From: Onthophagus taurus
Lineage: Eukaryota; Arthropoda; Insecta; Coleoptera; Scarabaeidae
Direction: 5' to 3'
Assembly: GCF_036711975.1 (NCBI RefSeq)
Contig: NC_091971.1
Span: forward strand, 22,265,501-22,329,500
DNA: 64,000 bases
The notes under the pieces were generated by a model that worked only from the letters and a program-made list of their open reading frames with translations, was not told where the DNA came from and did not search any database. The position numbers and the translations under genes are program-made. This document shows positions 33,400 through 44,641 of the stretch, piece after piece; within the stretch, counting starts at the first letter, position 1, and every line of letters starts with the position of its first letter.

Positions 33400-33768
33400 A
33401 TGTCTACAACAACAGCTTGTTGCAAAGGTAAATAATACATAAATAATACTTAAAAAATTTGGTAAACATATTTTTAAAATATTGGTTTAACATTTATTAA
33501 AAAAATGTAATAATACAAATAAAATTTTTTATAATTGTTTTTAGGTACCAAAACCGAAGATGGGTCTTGTACTTTGAAAAAAATGTGCACTCTTGAAACT
33601 CCTGATGGCAAAAAAGAATGCGAATGCATCTGTAGATGTACCAACAAATCCGGAAAAGATTGCGTCGAATGTGTTTGTAATTGCGTTTGTACTTTAGAAA
33701 CCGCCCAAAAGATTGTAACAGAACCCGGGGAAGTAAAGTATAGATGCGAATGTAGGTGTGAGTGCTGA
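33400..33768 (+). CDS. Metallothionein-like protein 3 (two exons, 83 aa)
   Basis: Exons are 33400-33427 and 33545-33768. The product has 17 cysteines in 83 residues: CC 7-8, C18, C24, CxCxCxC 35-41, CxxCxCxCxC 49-58, CxCxCxC 77-83. The lysine-rich loop 'NKSGKD' separates the first two clusters and a 'ETAQKIVTEPGEVKY' spacer the second and third. It is the most complete of the three genes and the best reference for the family. A metal-buffering role is inferred from composition and MREs. It could be another Cys-rich protein, but there is no signal peptide and the Cys-x-Cys pattern is that of a metal thiolate protein. Confidence 0.82.
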
Positions 33769-34684
33769 GTTTTTCACACAGTACGTTTTTCTACACACTG
33801 TACTATTCTACGCTTTGCACACGATACCAATAAATCTCAATACTTTAGTTTATGTACGTTTGTAACTCTATAATGCCATAATAAAAAAAAATAAGATTTA
33901 TAACAATTGAAACAACTTTATTTATTCAAAAACTTTAAATGCATTATTAATAATTATTAAAATTCGTTTAATAAGAATCATTTAAAAATTATTGAAGCGA
34001 CCTCTCTATAAAGGTAGACAAAGTTGAATTCACTTGAAAGTTTAAATTACCTATAATTTGGTTAAATATTTCAAAAAATCCTTAAACTGCATAAATCGAA
34101 AATCTAAATGAGTCTGAACCAGTCAATTTGGAACATCACTTCAAAAATACCTCCTTCTTCCTGCATTAATTGTCACTTGTAGTTTCACGAAGGGATATCA
34201 GCATTTTAAAAAAACTAATTTTGAAGTCGGTTTTTCAAAAATCTATTATGTCTTAAGATACTATGACATGTCAATATAAATCTATGTGGCAGTTATTACA
34301 AAGAAATCGGAGTCACATTGCACAATTACGTCCTCACTCCCATAAGGTAAAAAGTAGTTAACATTTAAATTATCAGAACTCACAAGTTGTATTAAATAAC
34401 ATGCGTACAAAATTAAATAGATTAAACATTTACTCAACTCTTTCACTGAGAAGAAAGTGTCTTAACTTGTACCACCACATCAAGGCCGGTTAAAGAGTTA
34501 CCTGGATAGGGCTCCATAAAAGATCAATATTATTCATAAATTTTCAAAAAACTTGTCGATGTATCGCATAAACGTCAAGACACTCATCAGACAATGATTT
34601 GATGACAATCAGCCTGGTGCCTTTCAGCTTCTAATGATAACTGAACGAGTCTTGTTATGTACAGGTATCTTAAAAAAAAATGAA
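33769..34684. other. 3' region of metallothionein 3 and intergenic DNA
   Basis: An AATAAA-type signal lies near 33880. No gene or clear repeat was recognised up to the MITE at about 34685. Confidence 0.5.
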
Positions 34685-35150
34685 ATGCGATGTCTTCATA
34701 GGCTATATCTGAATCTAAAAGAGATAGGAAAAAGGTAGTTTACAAGTCATAATCTCATTTTTCGGAAAATGTTAATGCCGAAAACTGTTATCTGTTGTCG
34801 CCTTTTGTTTTCGCCTTGTCGAAATTTCACGAAAACGACAACGAACGCGAATATCTTGATTATTGCCAAAGATAGAGTTTAAATTCTTATTAAATCATTA
34901 TATTGCCAACTTTTTACATTCAGTCTCATTTTCGAGATTTAATATTAAACATCATTTTTTTAATACAAAGCATGGTTGGCCAAAAAAATAGCGAATTAAT
35001 TTAGACCATGACCAACCATCGTGTTTGTCGTTTTTGCGAAATTTCGACGTTTTGCCGATAACGCGAAAACGAAAACTGATAGCGGATTAGAGGGATTAGC
35101 ATTAAAGCTACTTCTTTCCTATCTCTGAGATGATGACATCGATTTGAGAT
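34685..35150. mobile_element. MITE with degenerate inverted ends
   Basis: AGAGATAGGAAAAAGGTAGTT near 34718 is mirrored by AAGCTACTTCTTTCCTATCT near 35105-35130. Deeper in, GCCGAAAACTGTTATC and CGAAATTTC blocks near 34785-34825 pair with GAAATTTCGACG and CGAAAACTGATAGC near 35035-35085. 'GATGTC' words close both sides. No target duplication was defined. Confidence 0.55.
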
Positions 35151-35289
35151 ATCTTGTACTAGTAGTCTATTAGTATTACGTCTCAATCAATGAAAAGGAT
35201 CCATAATGAATGTGTGTTGGCCAGTTCCCCATAATTATTAAAGTTTACTAATGTTAACAGCACAGTTTATGTCAAACGATTCTATTTCG

Positions 35290-35800
35290 GCGTCACGGAC
35301 ACTATGTAAAATAAAATAGTTTCTCCTAGAACATTTGTCTGGCTTTTTTCTTTAACGTAATGGTTAATGTATTCTCTATCAATAACAATATTATGTAGCA
35401 AACAGATACACTTAACAATAACATCAGCTACATCTGTAGATGTTTGTATCGTTGTTCCTAAAATTCTCCACTTAGTATACAGTATTTCAAAAGCACATTC
35501 AACAGTTCTTCGTGCTCTTAATAATCTAGCAGTCTTTATCTGTATAAATTTATTGTCTTCTATAAGGTTTCAAATAATATTAAATGAAATGTCACCTACA
35601 AAGCAGAGATCGTCGCTATTATCACCGCTCCACTATATACAGCATATCATAGAAATAAATTTTGCGCAGGTCTTATCGTTTATCGCAGCTTCAACGTAAA
35701 CGTACCCTAATATATTTTTACAGTAGTGAGCAGCAGAGTTGTCTACTAAAAGTAAGATTTTTCTATGTTTTCGTCGTAGAATTTCACTTAGAATTTCAAA
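35290..35800 (-). pseudogene. PIF/Harbinger transposase fragment
   Basis: The minus strand reads 'KTARLLRARRTVECAFEIL' then 'TKWRILGTTI' and 'VIVKCICLLHNIVIDRE', the C-terminal signature of Harbinger DDE transposases (..RxSRARRxVExAFGIL..W..L.....IVxxCCxLHN). Just upstream, 'KILLLVDNSAAHYCKN' looks like a piece of another DDE nuclease. Stops interrupt the frames. Confidence 0.7.
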
Positions 35801-36112
35801 TCAAACTGATAGCAAAAAATGAATTCTAAGATGAAAATACTCTAACTTTCGAGTAATTTTCTTTTCAACCAAGCCCAACCGATGTACGTTATAGCCGAGT
35901 ACGCTATATCTGGTACACATTATAATATAAGCAAGTGAAGTTTGAATGAACAGAGAAAAACATTATTATAACGCTATACAGGTGATTTATTAGTTCACCA
36001 TCAAACTTTGACATATGATAGCTAATCCAATTACCAAAAAAAATGTTAATGAACATATGTCCTATTTCAATTATTTACGAAATTATAACACTTTAAAGTT
36101 TTCTGCAGCAAA

Positions 36113-36368
36113 GGGGGTGGTAAATTATGTTATGGGAGTGTCAGGAAGAGTGAGAAGGGAGATTACAAGATTTGGGAGGGTATATATTGGGTTGTCGTCA
36201 CTGAGAATTGACGACTTCATAGACGTGAAGAGGTGCTACAGATGCCAAGGTTTCGGACATCTCCAACGTTTCTGCAAATCGGAGACGGTATGTGGGCATT
36301 GTGCGGAAAAGGGCCACGAGTTTAAGAACTGTGGGAATAGGGAGAGAGAGGCGGTATGTGCAAACTGA
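36113..36368 (+). pseudogene. LINE gag-like ORF1 C-terminus with zinc knuckles
   Basis: The frame 36015-36368 starts in host DNA and crosses into the element near 36110. Its element part ends in 'CYRCQGFGHLQRFC' and 'CGHCAEKGHEFKNC', two CCHC knuckles that bind nucleic acid. It is followed directly by endonuclease tail sequence, so most of the endonuclease is deleted. Confidence 0.8.
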
Positions 36369-36439
36369 GAGGATATGGGGAGAGGAGGGACGACGGCGGT
36401 CGAAGGATACTGTGCAGAATGGAGAAGGAACAGAAATGC

Positions 36440-38997
36440 GGAGATGGGTGGAGGAGAACTGATGGGAGATACTGAATGGGAATAAAGAGGAAGGAGAGAT
36501 TACTTACATCGGGGCGAGGGGGACATCTGTGATTGATTATGTATTGGTGGATCAGGAAATGTGGGAGAGGGTGGAAAGGTTTAAAGTGGGAGAAGCGGTA
36601 GAGTCGGATCACCAACCGTTGGAGGTGGAGGTAAAGGGGGTGGGCGGCAGAAGGCGAGCGGAACTGGGTAGCAAGTTCATCAGGACAGATTGGTCGGAAG
36701 AAGGGGTAGCATTCTACAGGGGAAACCTCGACACTTGGCAACAGAGGATACAAGAGATCAACGGGTTGGAAGAGCTTACCCAGGTAGTGCGGGAAGCAAC
36801 ACTGAAAAGGGAGTGTGTACGTAGGGGGGACAAAGTGGGGAGGAACGACTGGTATGATGGCGAGTGCAAGAAGGCGAAGAGGGAGGCGAGAAGGAGGTTG
36901 AGGCTGTGGAGACGGGGGAAGATAGGGGTGGATAGATATAGGGAAGCCAGGAGAGAATACAGAGAGTTATGCAGTGGAAAGAAAACAGAATTGAGGGAGA
37001 AGGAGGCGGCAGAGATTAGGGGGATAACAAGGGAAGGGGAGGTCTGGAGGTATCTGAAAAAAGGAAAGAAGGGTAGGGAGATGATAACCAGCGAAATACA
37101 CATGACAGAATGGAAGAGTTACTTTATGGGATTATTGGGAGGGGTTGAAACGAGGCTAACGGGGTTGGGAGGATATGAGGGAGATGGGGGAGAGGAGATA
37201 GCAGAAGAGGAGATGGAGGCGGTGCTTAGGAGATTGAAGAAGGGAAAGGCGCCAGGTGAAGATGGGATACATAACGAAGCATGGTTGGAAGCATCAAGGG
37301 TGGTGCGAGTGAAGTTGTTGGAGGGGATGAATATCGTATGGAGAGGGGGTGGGATTCCGGAGGGATGGAAAGTGGGGGTAATTTGCCCAGTATATATATA
37401 AAAGGATAATAAGGGAAGTGTAGAGAGCTACAGGGGAATTAACCTACTAGACTCGGCATACAAGGTATACACGAAGATACTGCTGGGAAGATTGGAGGAG
37501 GAGATGGAGTTGGGGGGAATTTTGCCGGATGGGCAGGCAGGCTTTCGGAAGGGAAGGGGAGCAATTGACAACGTGTATGTGTTGAAGCATTTGGCAGATA
37601 GAGAGCTGGATAAGAAGGGAGGGAAATTGTACTGTACGCCCTGTTTATAGATTTGAAGGCGGCTTTTGATAAGGGGGAAGTTGTGGGAGGAGATGGGGAG
37701 GAGGGGGATAACGGAACACCTAATTGCGAGAGTAAAGGAAATATACATGGAGACGATGGCTAGGATAAAAGTGGGAGATAAGCTGAGCGACGTCTTCTGG
37801 ACGACGAAGGGACTGAGGCAGGGATGTCCGCTGAGCCCAAGTCAGATGGGAGGATTGGTGGTGGGAGGTAGAAAGGTGCATATGAAAGCATACGCGGATG
37901 ACATCGTGGTCATGGCGAGAGAAGCGGTGGAGATGAAGGAGATGATAAAGACATTGGAAAGATATTTTAGGGGGAAGGGGCTGGAAGTGAATGTGGGGAA
38001 GACAAGGATGATGAAGTTTTGTAAGGGTGGGAGAAAAAGAACAGAAAACTGGAGATGGGGGGGAAAGGAGATCGAGGAGGTTAGGGAGTATACTTACTTG
38101 GGGTATGTGTTTAGGGAGGATAACAGGGAGGGGTCGCGTGTGATAGCTATGGCAAAAAAGGCGAATAAGGTGATGGGACAAGTATGGGGTTGGGGGAAGA
38201 AAGTTTTTGGAAGGAATGTGGCAGCGAGGAAGATTATGTTTGAAGGTCTGGTTAGCAGTGTGATGATGTATGGGGCACAGGTATGGGGATGGAGGGAGCA
38301 GGGACCGCTGGAGGACGTGCAGGCTAGATATTGGAGATGGGTGCTTGGGGTGGCGAGAGAAACACCGGGGTATATAGTGAGGGAAGAGGTAAAGGTGGAT
38401 AAGGTCAGGGTGGAGGCGGGCAGGAGGGCAGTGAAATATGAAGAAAGAATAGAAGGGAGGCCAAGCTGCGGGATCCTGGGGGAGTGTTGGAGGGAAATTA
38501 GAGAGGGAAAGGTCAGATATGGGAAAGGACACAGAGACAACTATTATAGACGAGCGGGCTACTCGGTAACGGAGATAAATAGTAGACGAAGGGTGGGTAG
38601 GGAGATGTGGAGGGAGTTGAGAGACAGGGACCGAGATGTGCAGAGACAGGAAAGAAGGACACAAATAAAAGAGGGAAGGTATAACGAAAGATACAGGGAC
38701 ATAATTACGGAGGGGCTGCCTAGATACTTGTTATTGGAAAGAGATGAGGAAGGGAAAAAGTTGGTGGCTAGGTTCCGTTGTGGAAACGAGGAGAGAGCCA
38801 ACAAATACTGGATGGCCGATGAGGAGGGGTGGTGTAGGCTGTGCAGGGAGGAATGGGAAACGTTAGAACACATGCTGAATGGGTGCAGTGAGTTGAGGGA
38901 GGAGGAGATGGACCGAAGGCAGATCTTAGGAGAGGGGGGAGAGGGGAAACGATGGATGAGAATGGTGATGGGGGTGAGGAGACCAAGGGATGGGTGA
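36440..38997 (+). pseudogene. LINE ORF2: endonuclease tail, reverse transcriptase, C-terminal finger
   Basis: From about 36440 the endonuclease end reads 'TYIGARGTSVIDYVLVD' and 'VESDHQPLEVEV'. Frame 36529-37401 holds the linker and 'RLKKGKAPGEDGIHNEAW'. After a stop at 37401 comes 'SYRGINLLDSAYKVYTKIL' and 'DGQAGFRKGRGAIDNV'. A frameshift near 37650 leads to frame 37666-38997 with 'GLRQGCPLSP', a small in-frame loss, 'AYADDIVVMA' (catalytic Asp pair), 'VNVGKTRMMKF' and the finger 'CRLCREEWETLEHMLNGC'. It is inactive because of the stop, the frameshift and the deletions. Confidence 0.85.
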
Positions 38998-39224
38998 GGG
39001 GATGATTGGGCCGAGGAGCCGAGGGCGTGGAAATGGAGGAAGAGGGTAGAGAGTGAAAGTAATATTTGAATAATGTAAAGAATTGTAAACAATTACTGTA
39101 TACAATAAACTCTTAATAAATAAGTTTTCTGCAGCGAATTTATTAATAGCCAGTAAAATCAAACATCCAACAAAAACAAAGTTGTCATTGTAATATGTCA
39201 GTTTACTCTAAAGTTTAATTATTA

Positions 39225-39400
39225 CATACAAGAAGAAACTCAAAATGTACGCTTAAAGCACTGAAGAGTATGCTGATATACGATTCTTTCAGAAACAGGT
39301 AATCTGCCTCTCTAAAGCTATTTGACCGCATGTCAAACACCGTAGTTAATGTAGAGGACGAAGCTGTAATTAATGCTGTCATTGATAATCCGATTACGAT
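39225..39400 (+). pseudogene. Deleted copy of a mariner-type (DUF4817) transposase N-terminus
   Basis: 39232-39290 (AAGAAACTCAAAATGTACGC...GAGTATGCTGATAT) matches 40127-40175. It then jumps to sequence matching 40270-40380 with about 90 bp missing. It is a second, shortened copy of the neighbouring transposase. Confidence 0.7.
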
Positions 39401-39404
39401 AGAT

Positions 39405-39665
39405 ATCCGATAGATAAATTGGCTCTCTAAAGTCCACTTTTACCACCTCTTGATAAATTTAACCGATAGATAAATTGGCGCTCTTAACCAATGAGAGCGC
39501 TTAAAACCGCTGTAACCATGGTAATTATCTATCGGATAAATTTATCAAGAGGCGGTAAAAGTGAGCCTTAGCCAATGAGAGCGCTTAAAGCCGCTGTAAC
39601 CAAGGTAATTATCTATCGGTTAAATTTATCAAGAGGTGGTAAAAGTGAGCCTTAGTTAATGAAAA
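39405..39665. repeat. Hairpin-forming inverted repeat
   Basis: 'CCACTTTTACCACCTCTTGA' with 'TAAATTTAACCGATAGATAA' (39437-39482) is mirrored by TTATCTATCGG(T)TAAATTTATC / AAGAGGTGGTAAAAGTGAGC at 39610-39652, with a third copy at 39527-39572. The palindrome suggests a foldback MITE. Confidence 0.7.
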
Positions 39666-39884
39666 TATGGCTAGTGAACACTATTTAAAGAAAGAGACCT
39701 ATGTAAAGAATTTTACGTTTTCCGTAAGTCAAATCATAACCTATAAGGTTTGATCGCGACTCCCGCTAAATTTGGCTGTTTTTATCCTGCAATTATATAA
39801 AATTATATAGTTATATAGTTTTATGTTCATGTGATGTGAGATAAGATGGAAAGAAAAAAATTAAAGCTGAATATTTCTAGGAGA

Positions 39885-40126
39885 CATTTTGGTGAACGTA
39901 TTTACATTGCAGAAACAATTCAAAACCGTTAGTGAAACATTTTAGTAATATACGGTAATTGTCACTTGTATGTTGCAAAAACGTTTTAATGAAACATAAA
40001 AAAGGCCGGACATTAGCAGTTTCAGACACGTTTCAACTATGTTTCAGAAATATGTCGAAGAAACATTTCATGTTTCAATAATATGCATCAGAAATGTTTC
40101 TGAAACGCAAATTTGTTTACTGGGAA
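39885..40126. repeat. Tract rich in GAAACATTT words
   Basis: Variants of TTTCAGAAACATTT / GAAACATTTCATG recur at least seven times on both strands, ending GCAAATTTGTTTACTGGG at about 40125. It looks like the subterminal part of a DNA transposon end. Confidence 0.45.
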
Positions 40127-41102
40127 GAAGAAACTCAAAATGTACACTTATAGCACTGAAGAGTATGCTGATATAATTTGCGTGTATGGTTTTTGCAATG
40201 GAAATGCTGGACAATCAGTACGAGAATATCCAGAAAAATTTCCACACCGTCATTTGCCATATTATTCAGTTTCTAGCGATTCTTTCAGAAGACTTCGAGA
40301 AACAGGTAATCCTGCTCCAACCCGCATGTAGTTAATGTAGAGGACGAAGAAGCTGTAATTAATGCTGTCATTGATAATCCTTCCATCAACACTCGAAGAA
40401 TAGCACACAACATACATATAAGTCAAAATTTTGCATGGCGCGTATTGAACCGCGAAGTCCTTCATCCGTATCGTAAACAGAATGTTCCAGCTCTACAGCC
40501 AAGACATAAGCAGCAACGGTTAGCATTTGAATGGTTATTGCAGCAACATGCCCAAAATAGTGACTTCATTTCAAATGTTCTCTGGACAGATGAATCATGT
40601 TTTACACGAGATGGTATAAATAATTACCATAATGGACATATCTGGGCATTACAAAATCCGCATGCGATTAGACCAAGGAAATTTCAACAACGTTTCAGCA
40701 TCAACGTTTGGGGTGGAATATTTAACAACAATTTAGAACTAGGTTACTTACAACTAGGTTTGCATCTACTTGATGGATGTTTGAACGCTGTAAATTATAG
40801 TTTTTTTTTTTAACAATACACTTTTTGATTTATTTGAAGATGTACCTCTTAGTGTAATTCAAAATATGTGGTACCAGCACGATGGTGCCCCACCTCATCG
40901 CGGAAGAGTAGTTGTCGAGTGGTTAAACCAATATTTTCCAAACAAATGGATTCCGCATGGATATCGTCGATTAATTTATCGATTTTAACAAATTCATTCA
41001 AAAATTCTACAAAATCCGACTGAAACATGGATGTACGTGCCCTAAATAGTGGTGTAAGACAGAAAATACGAAAAGATCGCTTCATCTATCGTAAAAAGTA
41101 AG
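40127..41102 (+). pseudogene. Mariner/Tc1-like transposase with DUF4817 helix-turn-helix
   Basis: The first frame (40143-40331) gives the helix-turn-helix part ('YSTEEYADIICVYGF', 'SFRRLRETGNPAPTR'). Frames up to 40813 give 'INTRRIAHNIHISQNFAWRV', 'VLWTDESCFTRDGINNYHN' (first catalytic Asp) and 'RFSINVWGGI'. After a T-run, 40819-40975 gives 'MWYQHDGAPPHRGRVVVEWL' (second catalytic Asp). The region with the last acidic residue is lost and the reading breaks several times. It is a dead copy of a family found twice more in the SLC22 intron and in the triokinase intron. Confidence 0.8.
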
Positions 41103-41149
41103 TGCCTTTAGTACTCTTATTTTTTTGTGTACGAATATTGTGTTTTCTG

Positions 41150-42720
41150 TTGGTTTTCGCATATGATTTCATTTTATTTTTCAGAAAATATACAAGCAAC
41201 CCAACCCAACCCTCTTTGTATCAACTTCAAAGCTACATGCAAGCATAGATGTAAAAACACGAAGTCAAAATTCAAGTGTCGTTTAATAGCCATGGAGGAT
41301 GTAATCAAGAACAGGAAACGTTTGTACGATAAAATTACGAAACTCAAGCAAGACATCTTTTTAGCAAGGCTTTTGAGCCCTTCAAAACTTAAAAGGGAAA
41401 TCTAGGCCCAGGTTCTGTACAAGAAACTATGCTATTAGTGGTACCTACTATGTAATAAAATGTCAAGGCACGAAGATGCAAAGAGTTTGTGTATAGGTCC
41501 TGTTTTATTGAAGTTTTCAATGTTTCAAGGAAAAGGTTGCAAATTTGAATAAAGTTTTGATACAAGGTGGAATACCTAAAGAAAAACGCGGCGTTGATAG
41601 GAAGTCAAATAAAACAAAGGATAAAACGGACAGTCTCAGAACGTTTTTGAATAATCTACCAGTTAGTGAAAGCCACTACAACCGAAACAAAAGCAAATGC
41701 ATATATTTGTCTTCAGAATTAAATTACAAAAAACTAAGACAATATTATTGTATTCGGTCACAGCTAATCTCAGAGTTTAACGCACAATGTTTTATGAAAT
41801 TTTTTACAAAGAATACAACATTAGTTTTAAAGCCTCTGCATCACATGTCTGTGGTACTTGCATTCCTTGGAAAAATAAAATAAAACTTGAAAAAAATGCT
41901 GAAAAAAAAACAGCAATTAATGATGGAGAAATGGGTTCACTCTATAAGGGCCAATATATATTATGCGTCAGGATGTGCATGACAGTATAAGTTTGTGAAT
42001 TAATATGGAAAAAGTGCAACCGTTACCAAAAACCCCTATACAAGATGCATACTATTCAAGACAAATAAGTTTATATAACTTATGCGTTGTATCATTAGAT
42101 TCAAAAAACCTACATTCTTTACATGGTTAGAAACACAATCTGGAAGAGGGTCAGTTGAAGTAGGATCTGCATTATTCACCTATTCAAAGGACTTGGAAAT
42201 ATCTACAAATATATAAACTACACGATTGTTCTGTGATGGTTGTGAACAAAAACAGTCATATTATTCATATCCTAATACATTGGCTTTTAAACAAATCACC
42301 CTCCAACGTAAAAGAAATAACATTAACATTCCCAGTGAGAGGTCACAGCTTTCTTCCGGCAGACCGGGCTTTTGGCAGATTAGAGAAAGATATCAAAAAA
42401 CAAACGGTAATGACACTTCCTGAACCATATTATTAAATTTATAGAAAACATGGATCATTGAAAGTGTTGGAAGAAAGCCGGTCTCTGTATGATATCAAAG
42501 ACCTTGAACAATATTATAAGAAAGTAGTGATATCCGTTCAGTAAAAAAAATCTCGACGATCTCGTTGAAATATTTACACCCTCGACACATATAGTTTTGA
42601 AACAAATAAAGAGCCAATTAATCTTCTAAAGCGAGGTAAGCGCCATTGCCAAACTGGTTGCACAATTACCCATGAGACCTCAAGGTATAAAAAAAATAAA
42701 ATTGAAATACAGTAAATATA
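41150..42720 (+). pseudogene. Unclassified arthropod transposon-like gene (decayed)
   Basis: Pieces in different frames: 'CKHRCKNTKSKFKCRLIAME', 'KQDIFLARLLS'; then 41545-41883 with 'LRTFLNNLPVSESHYNRNKS' and 'CIYLSSELNYKKL'; then 'YEIFYKEYNISFKASASHVC' ; then 'QDAYYSRQISLYNLCVV'; then 'ILIHWLLNKS' and 'FPVRGHSFLPADRAFGRLEK'. The order matches a common uncharacterised arthropod family with the pattern SHYxR..S..YL, ..FN..F....D.C..C and HSF..aDR.FG.iE. It is probably a mobile-element protein, but its superfamily is not certain. Confidence 0.6.
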
Positions 42721-42734
42721 CATCTCGAGTACTG

Positions 42735-43360
42735 AACAACTATCGATTGGGATGCGATATTTTGATCAGGAAACGAAGGAAATTCCAAAAGTATTCCTCG
42801 GATTCGTCAAGCTTGATGCTTTCGATGCGAAATGTATTGCAAAAGCAATAGATGAGTTTTTGGCAGAAGAAGATCTTGATCCGGACAAATGTATTGGTAT
42901 TTGACGGTTGTTCGACGATGTCCGGGAAAGAAATTGGTGTGCAACCAATCCTACGCAGAAAATATAAAAAAGCTTTGTTCTTTCACTGCTCGCCACACAA
43001 ATTAAAGCTGATCATTAATGATCTAAATAGTCTGTCTGAAATCCGGAACACCAAAGGTACCATCAAAGATAATATTATTACATTTTTTCAAAAATCAGTT
43101 TTGAGACGCAAATTGATACCAAATATTTCCAGGCTTTGTGAAACAAGGTGGAGCGAGAAACACAGAAAAATATTAGAGTTTTTAAAGAGAATTTTCCTAT
43201 TATAATGGCCTTAGAGAAGAGGCCTTAGAAACCTTGTCACGGGAAGGAAAGAGTGCGACTAGAAAAAATGCTAATCAGCTCTATGCAGCAGCTTCTAGAG
43301 TTTCGTTTATTCTCAGCTTTATTTTGAAAGCCAAATACTCAGCTATGACGTAAGCTGTGG
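42735..43360 (+). pseudogene. hAT (DUF4371/ZMYM-type) transposase fragment
   Basis: Frame one reads 'EIPKVFLGFVKLDAFDAKCI' and 'LDPDKCIGI'; frame two (42852-43205) reads 'DGCSTMSGKEIGVQPIL', 'ALFFHCSPHKLKLIINDLN', 'IITFFQKSVLRRKLIPN' and 'LCETRWSEKH'; a further piece reads 'ANQLYAAASRVSFILSFI'. These blocks follow the order of hAT transposases of the ZMYM1-like group. Frameshifts near 42905 and 43205 make it non-functional. Confidence 0.75.
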
Positions 43361-44558
43361 TAAACGTGCTCCAACTAAACTTTTAGTTGACAATAAAAAC
43401 TCTTATAATAACACTATCCAGGAAAGAGAACTGGAATATCTTGGACATATTATGAAATATTATGAATGTATATGGTAGAAGAGGACCAGAAGGACATGGT
43501 TCTTAAAAATTTTTGGTGCGCATAAAAACGCAAGACTGAGTTCAAGAATATTATAACCAAAAATTTGATTTTTTTAACATTAATTTAATTTCTAGAAATC
43601 ATGTCATGACGTCTCCCAATATTTAGTACGTGTTTGGCAATATGAAGTTTTAATTAGGATGATAATTAAAAACAACCAGCAGATTTAACTTCTACCTTTA
43701 TTATCTCCTTATCACATTAATCCTGATATAGTAATTCAAAGAGTTTAAGATCCACTCAATTATGGACTTAGTTTCGTAAATGAACTTAATTTTGTTCAAA
43801 CAATTTAAGTGAATTTTTGGAATCTTTTTGACACAAGCTTGAATTTTCAAAAATTAAAGTCGTGAAACTCTTAATATAGTTTAGAACAACTCATGTTCAA
43901 TCTACTTAGTGCATATCGTCTGTTATGGCTAGCATTTGATTCGATACCAAGTTTGAGTAACCTGGAATTGAAACAAAAACCCAACATTAATTGAAGACTT
44001 AAAATTTATGGAAATGTGTCTGATTGATCACTGTTGCGAGTTCTAAAATTATACAATTATAGACTTCACTTTGTTCAAGAATTTCAGATTGCGGATGAGT
44101 TCTAAAATGTTTCAATGACAAACTTAATTCGCCCAAAAACTCAATTTCCGTATTCCGTAACAAAAGCTGGTCATTAGTTTCGTGCAACTCTTCTGTTATT
44201 GTATGACTGAGCAAGCCTAGCTTAGAATTCGAGTGTCTTTTGTGTATGTACTTAAATTCTTAATAATTGATTTAGCTCAAGAAATAAAGTATAACTGAAA
44301 GATGCTAACTGAAACTGCTAATTGATGTCTAGTGAAGGGTTTTACAATTAAATGGCTGCTTATGCCAGTTTAAAATAAACTCTAATTATGATTATTTTAA
44401 TAATATCTTATTATAATCAAGTTTAATATAGAAATTAGACCTTTAAACTTTCTACGGAGACAATGAAAAAAATATTGTCTGTGTCGTTATAAATAATGTA
44501 CTGATTATAAGTGTAGATAAAAATAAAAATATAGATTACACAAATAAAAAAGTATTTT
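43361..44558. other. Intergenic, weak LINE-like trace
   Basis: At 43415-43500 the words 'LEYLGHIMK' and 'YGRRGPEGHGS' in two frames recall the far end of some LINE polyproteins; this is weak. No gene was recognised in the remainder. Confidence 0.3.
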
Positions 44559-44566
44559 TTATTGAT
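44559..44566 (-). terminator. Likely polyadenylation signal of the SLC22 gene
   Basis: AATAAA on the minus strand (TTTATTG on plus) lies about 80 bp past the stop codon. Confidence 0.45.
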
Positions 44567-44641
44567 TATTAAAAATAATTAAGATACAAAAACAGAGTAC
44601 TAAAATTTTCCACATACTTAATAAAGTAGCAATTGTACAAA

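Larger units (their letters stand above)
36110..39121 (+). mobile_element. 5'-truncated, purine-rich LINE with CCHC gag
   Basis: The repeat AAGTTTTCTGCAGC lies at 36096-36109 and again at 39122-39135, a 14-bp target duplication that fixes both ends. Inside are a gag remnant with CCHC knuckles, an endonuclease tail, RT and a C-terminal finger, all on the plus strand. The sense strand is strikingly A+G rich with long GGGAGG/AGGAGG runs, unlike the surrounding DNA. The layout suggests the I/Jockey/R1 group; the exact clade is not determined. Confidence 0.85.

Noticed and set aside
18694-33768. Reading the Cys-rich genes as secreted peptides or toxins
   Set aside because: There is no signal peptide, the Cys-x-Cys spacing is that of metal-thiolate clusters, and the promoters carry metal-response elements.
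36322-39162. Long minus-strand frames (up to 314 aa) rich in Ser, Pro and Leu
   Set aside because: They are antisense to the purine-rich LINE; pyrimidine-rich antisense strands lack stop codons.
43415-43500. Possible LINE C-terminal trace ('LEYLGHIMK')
   Set aside because: Too short and broken over two frames to support a separate feature.
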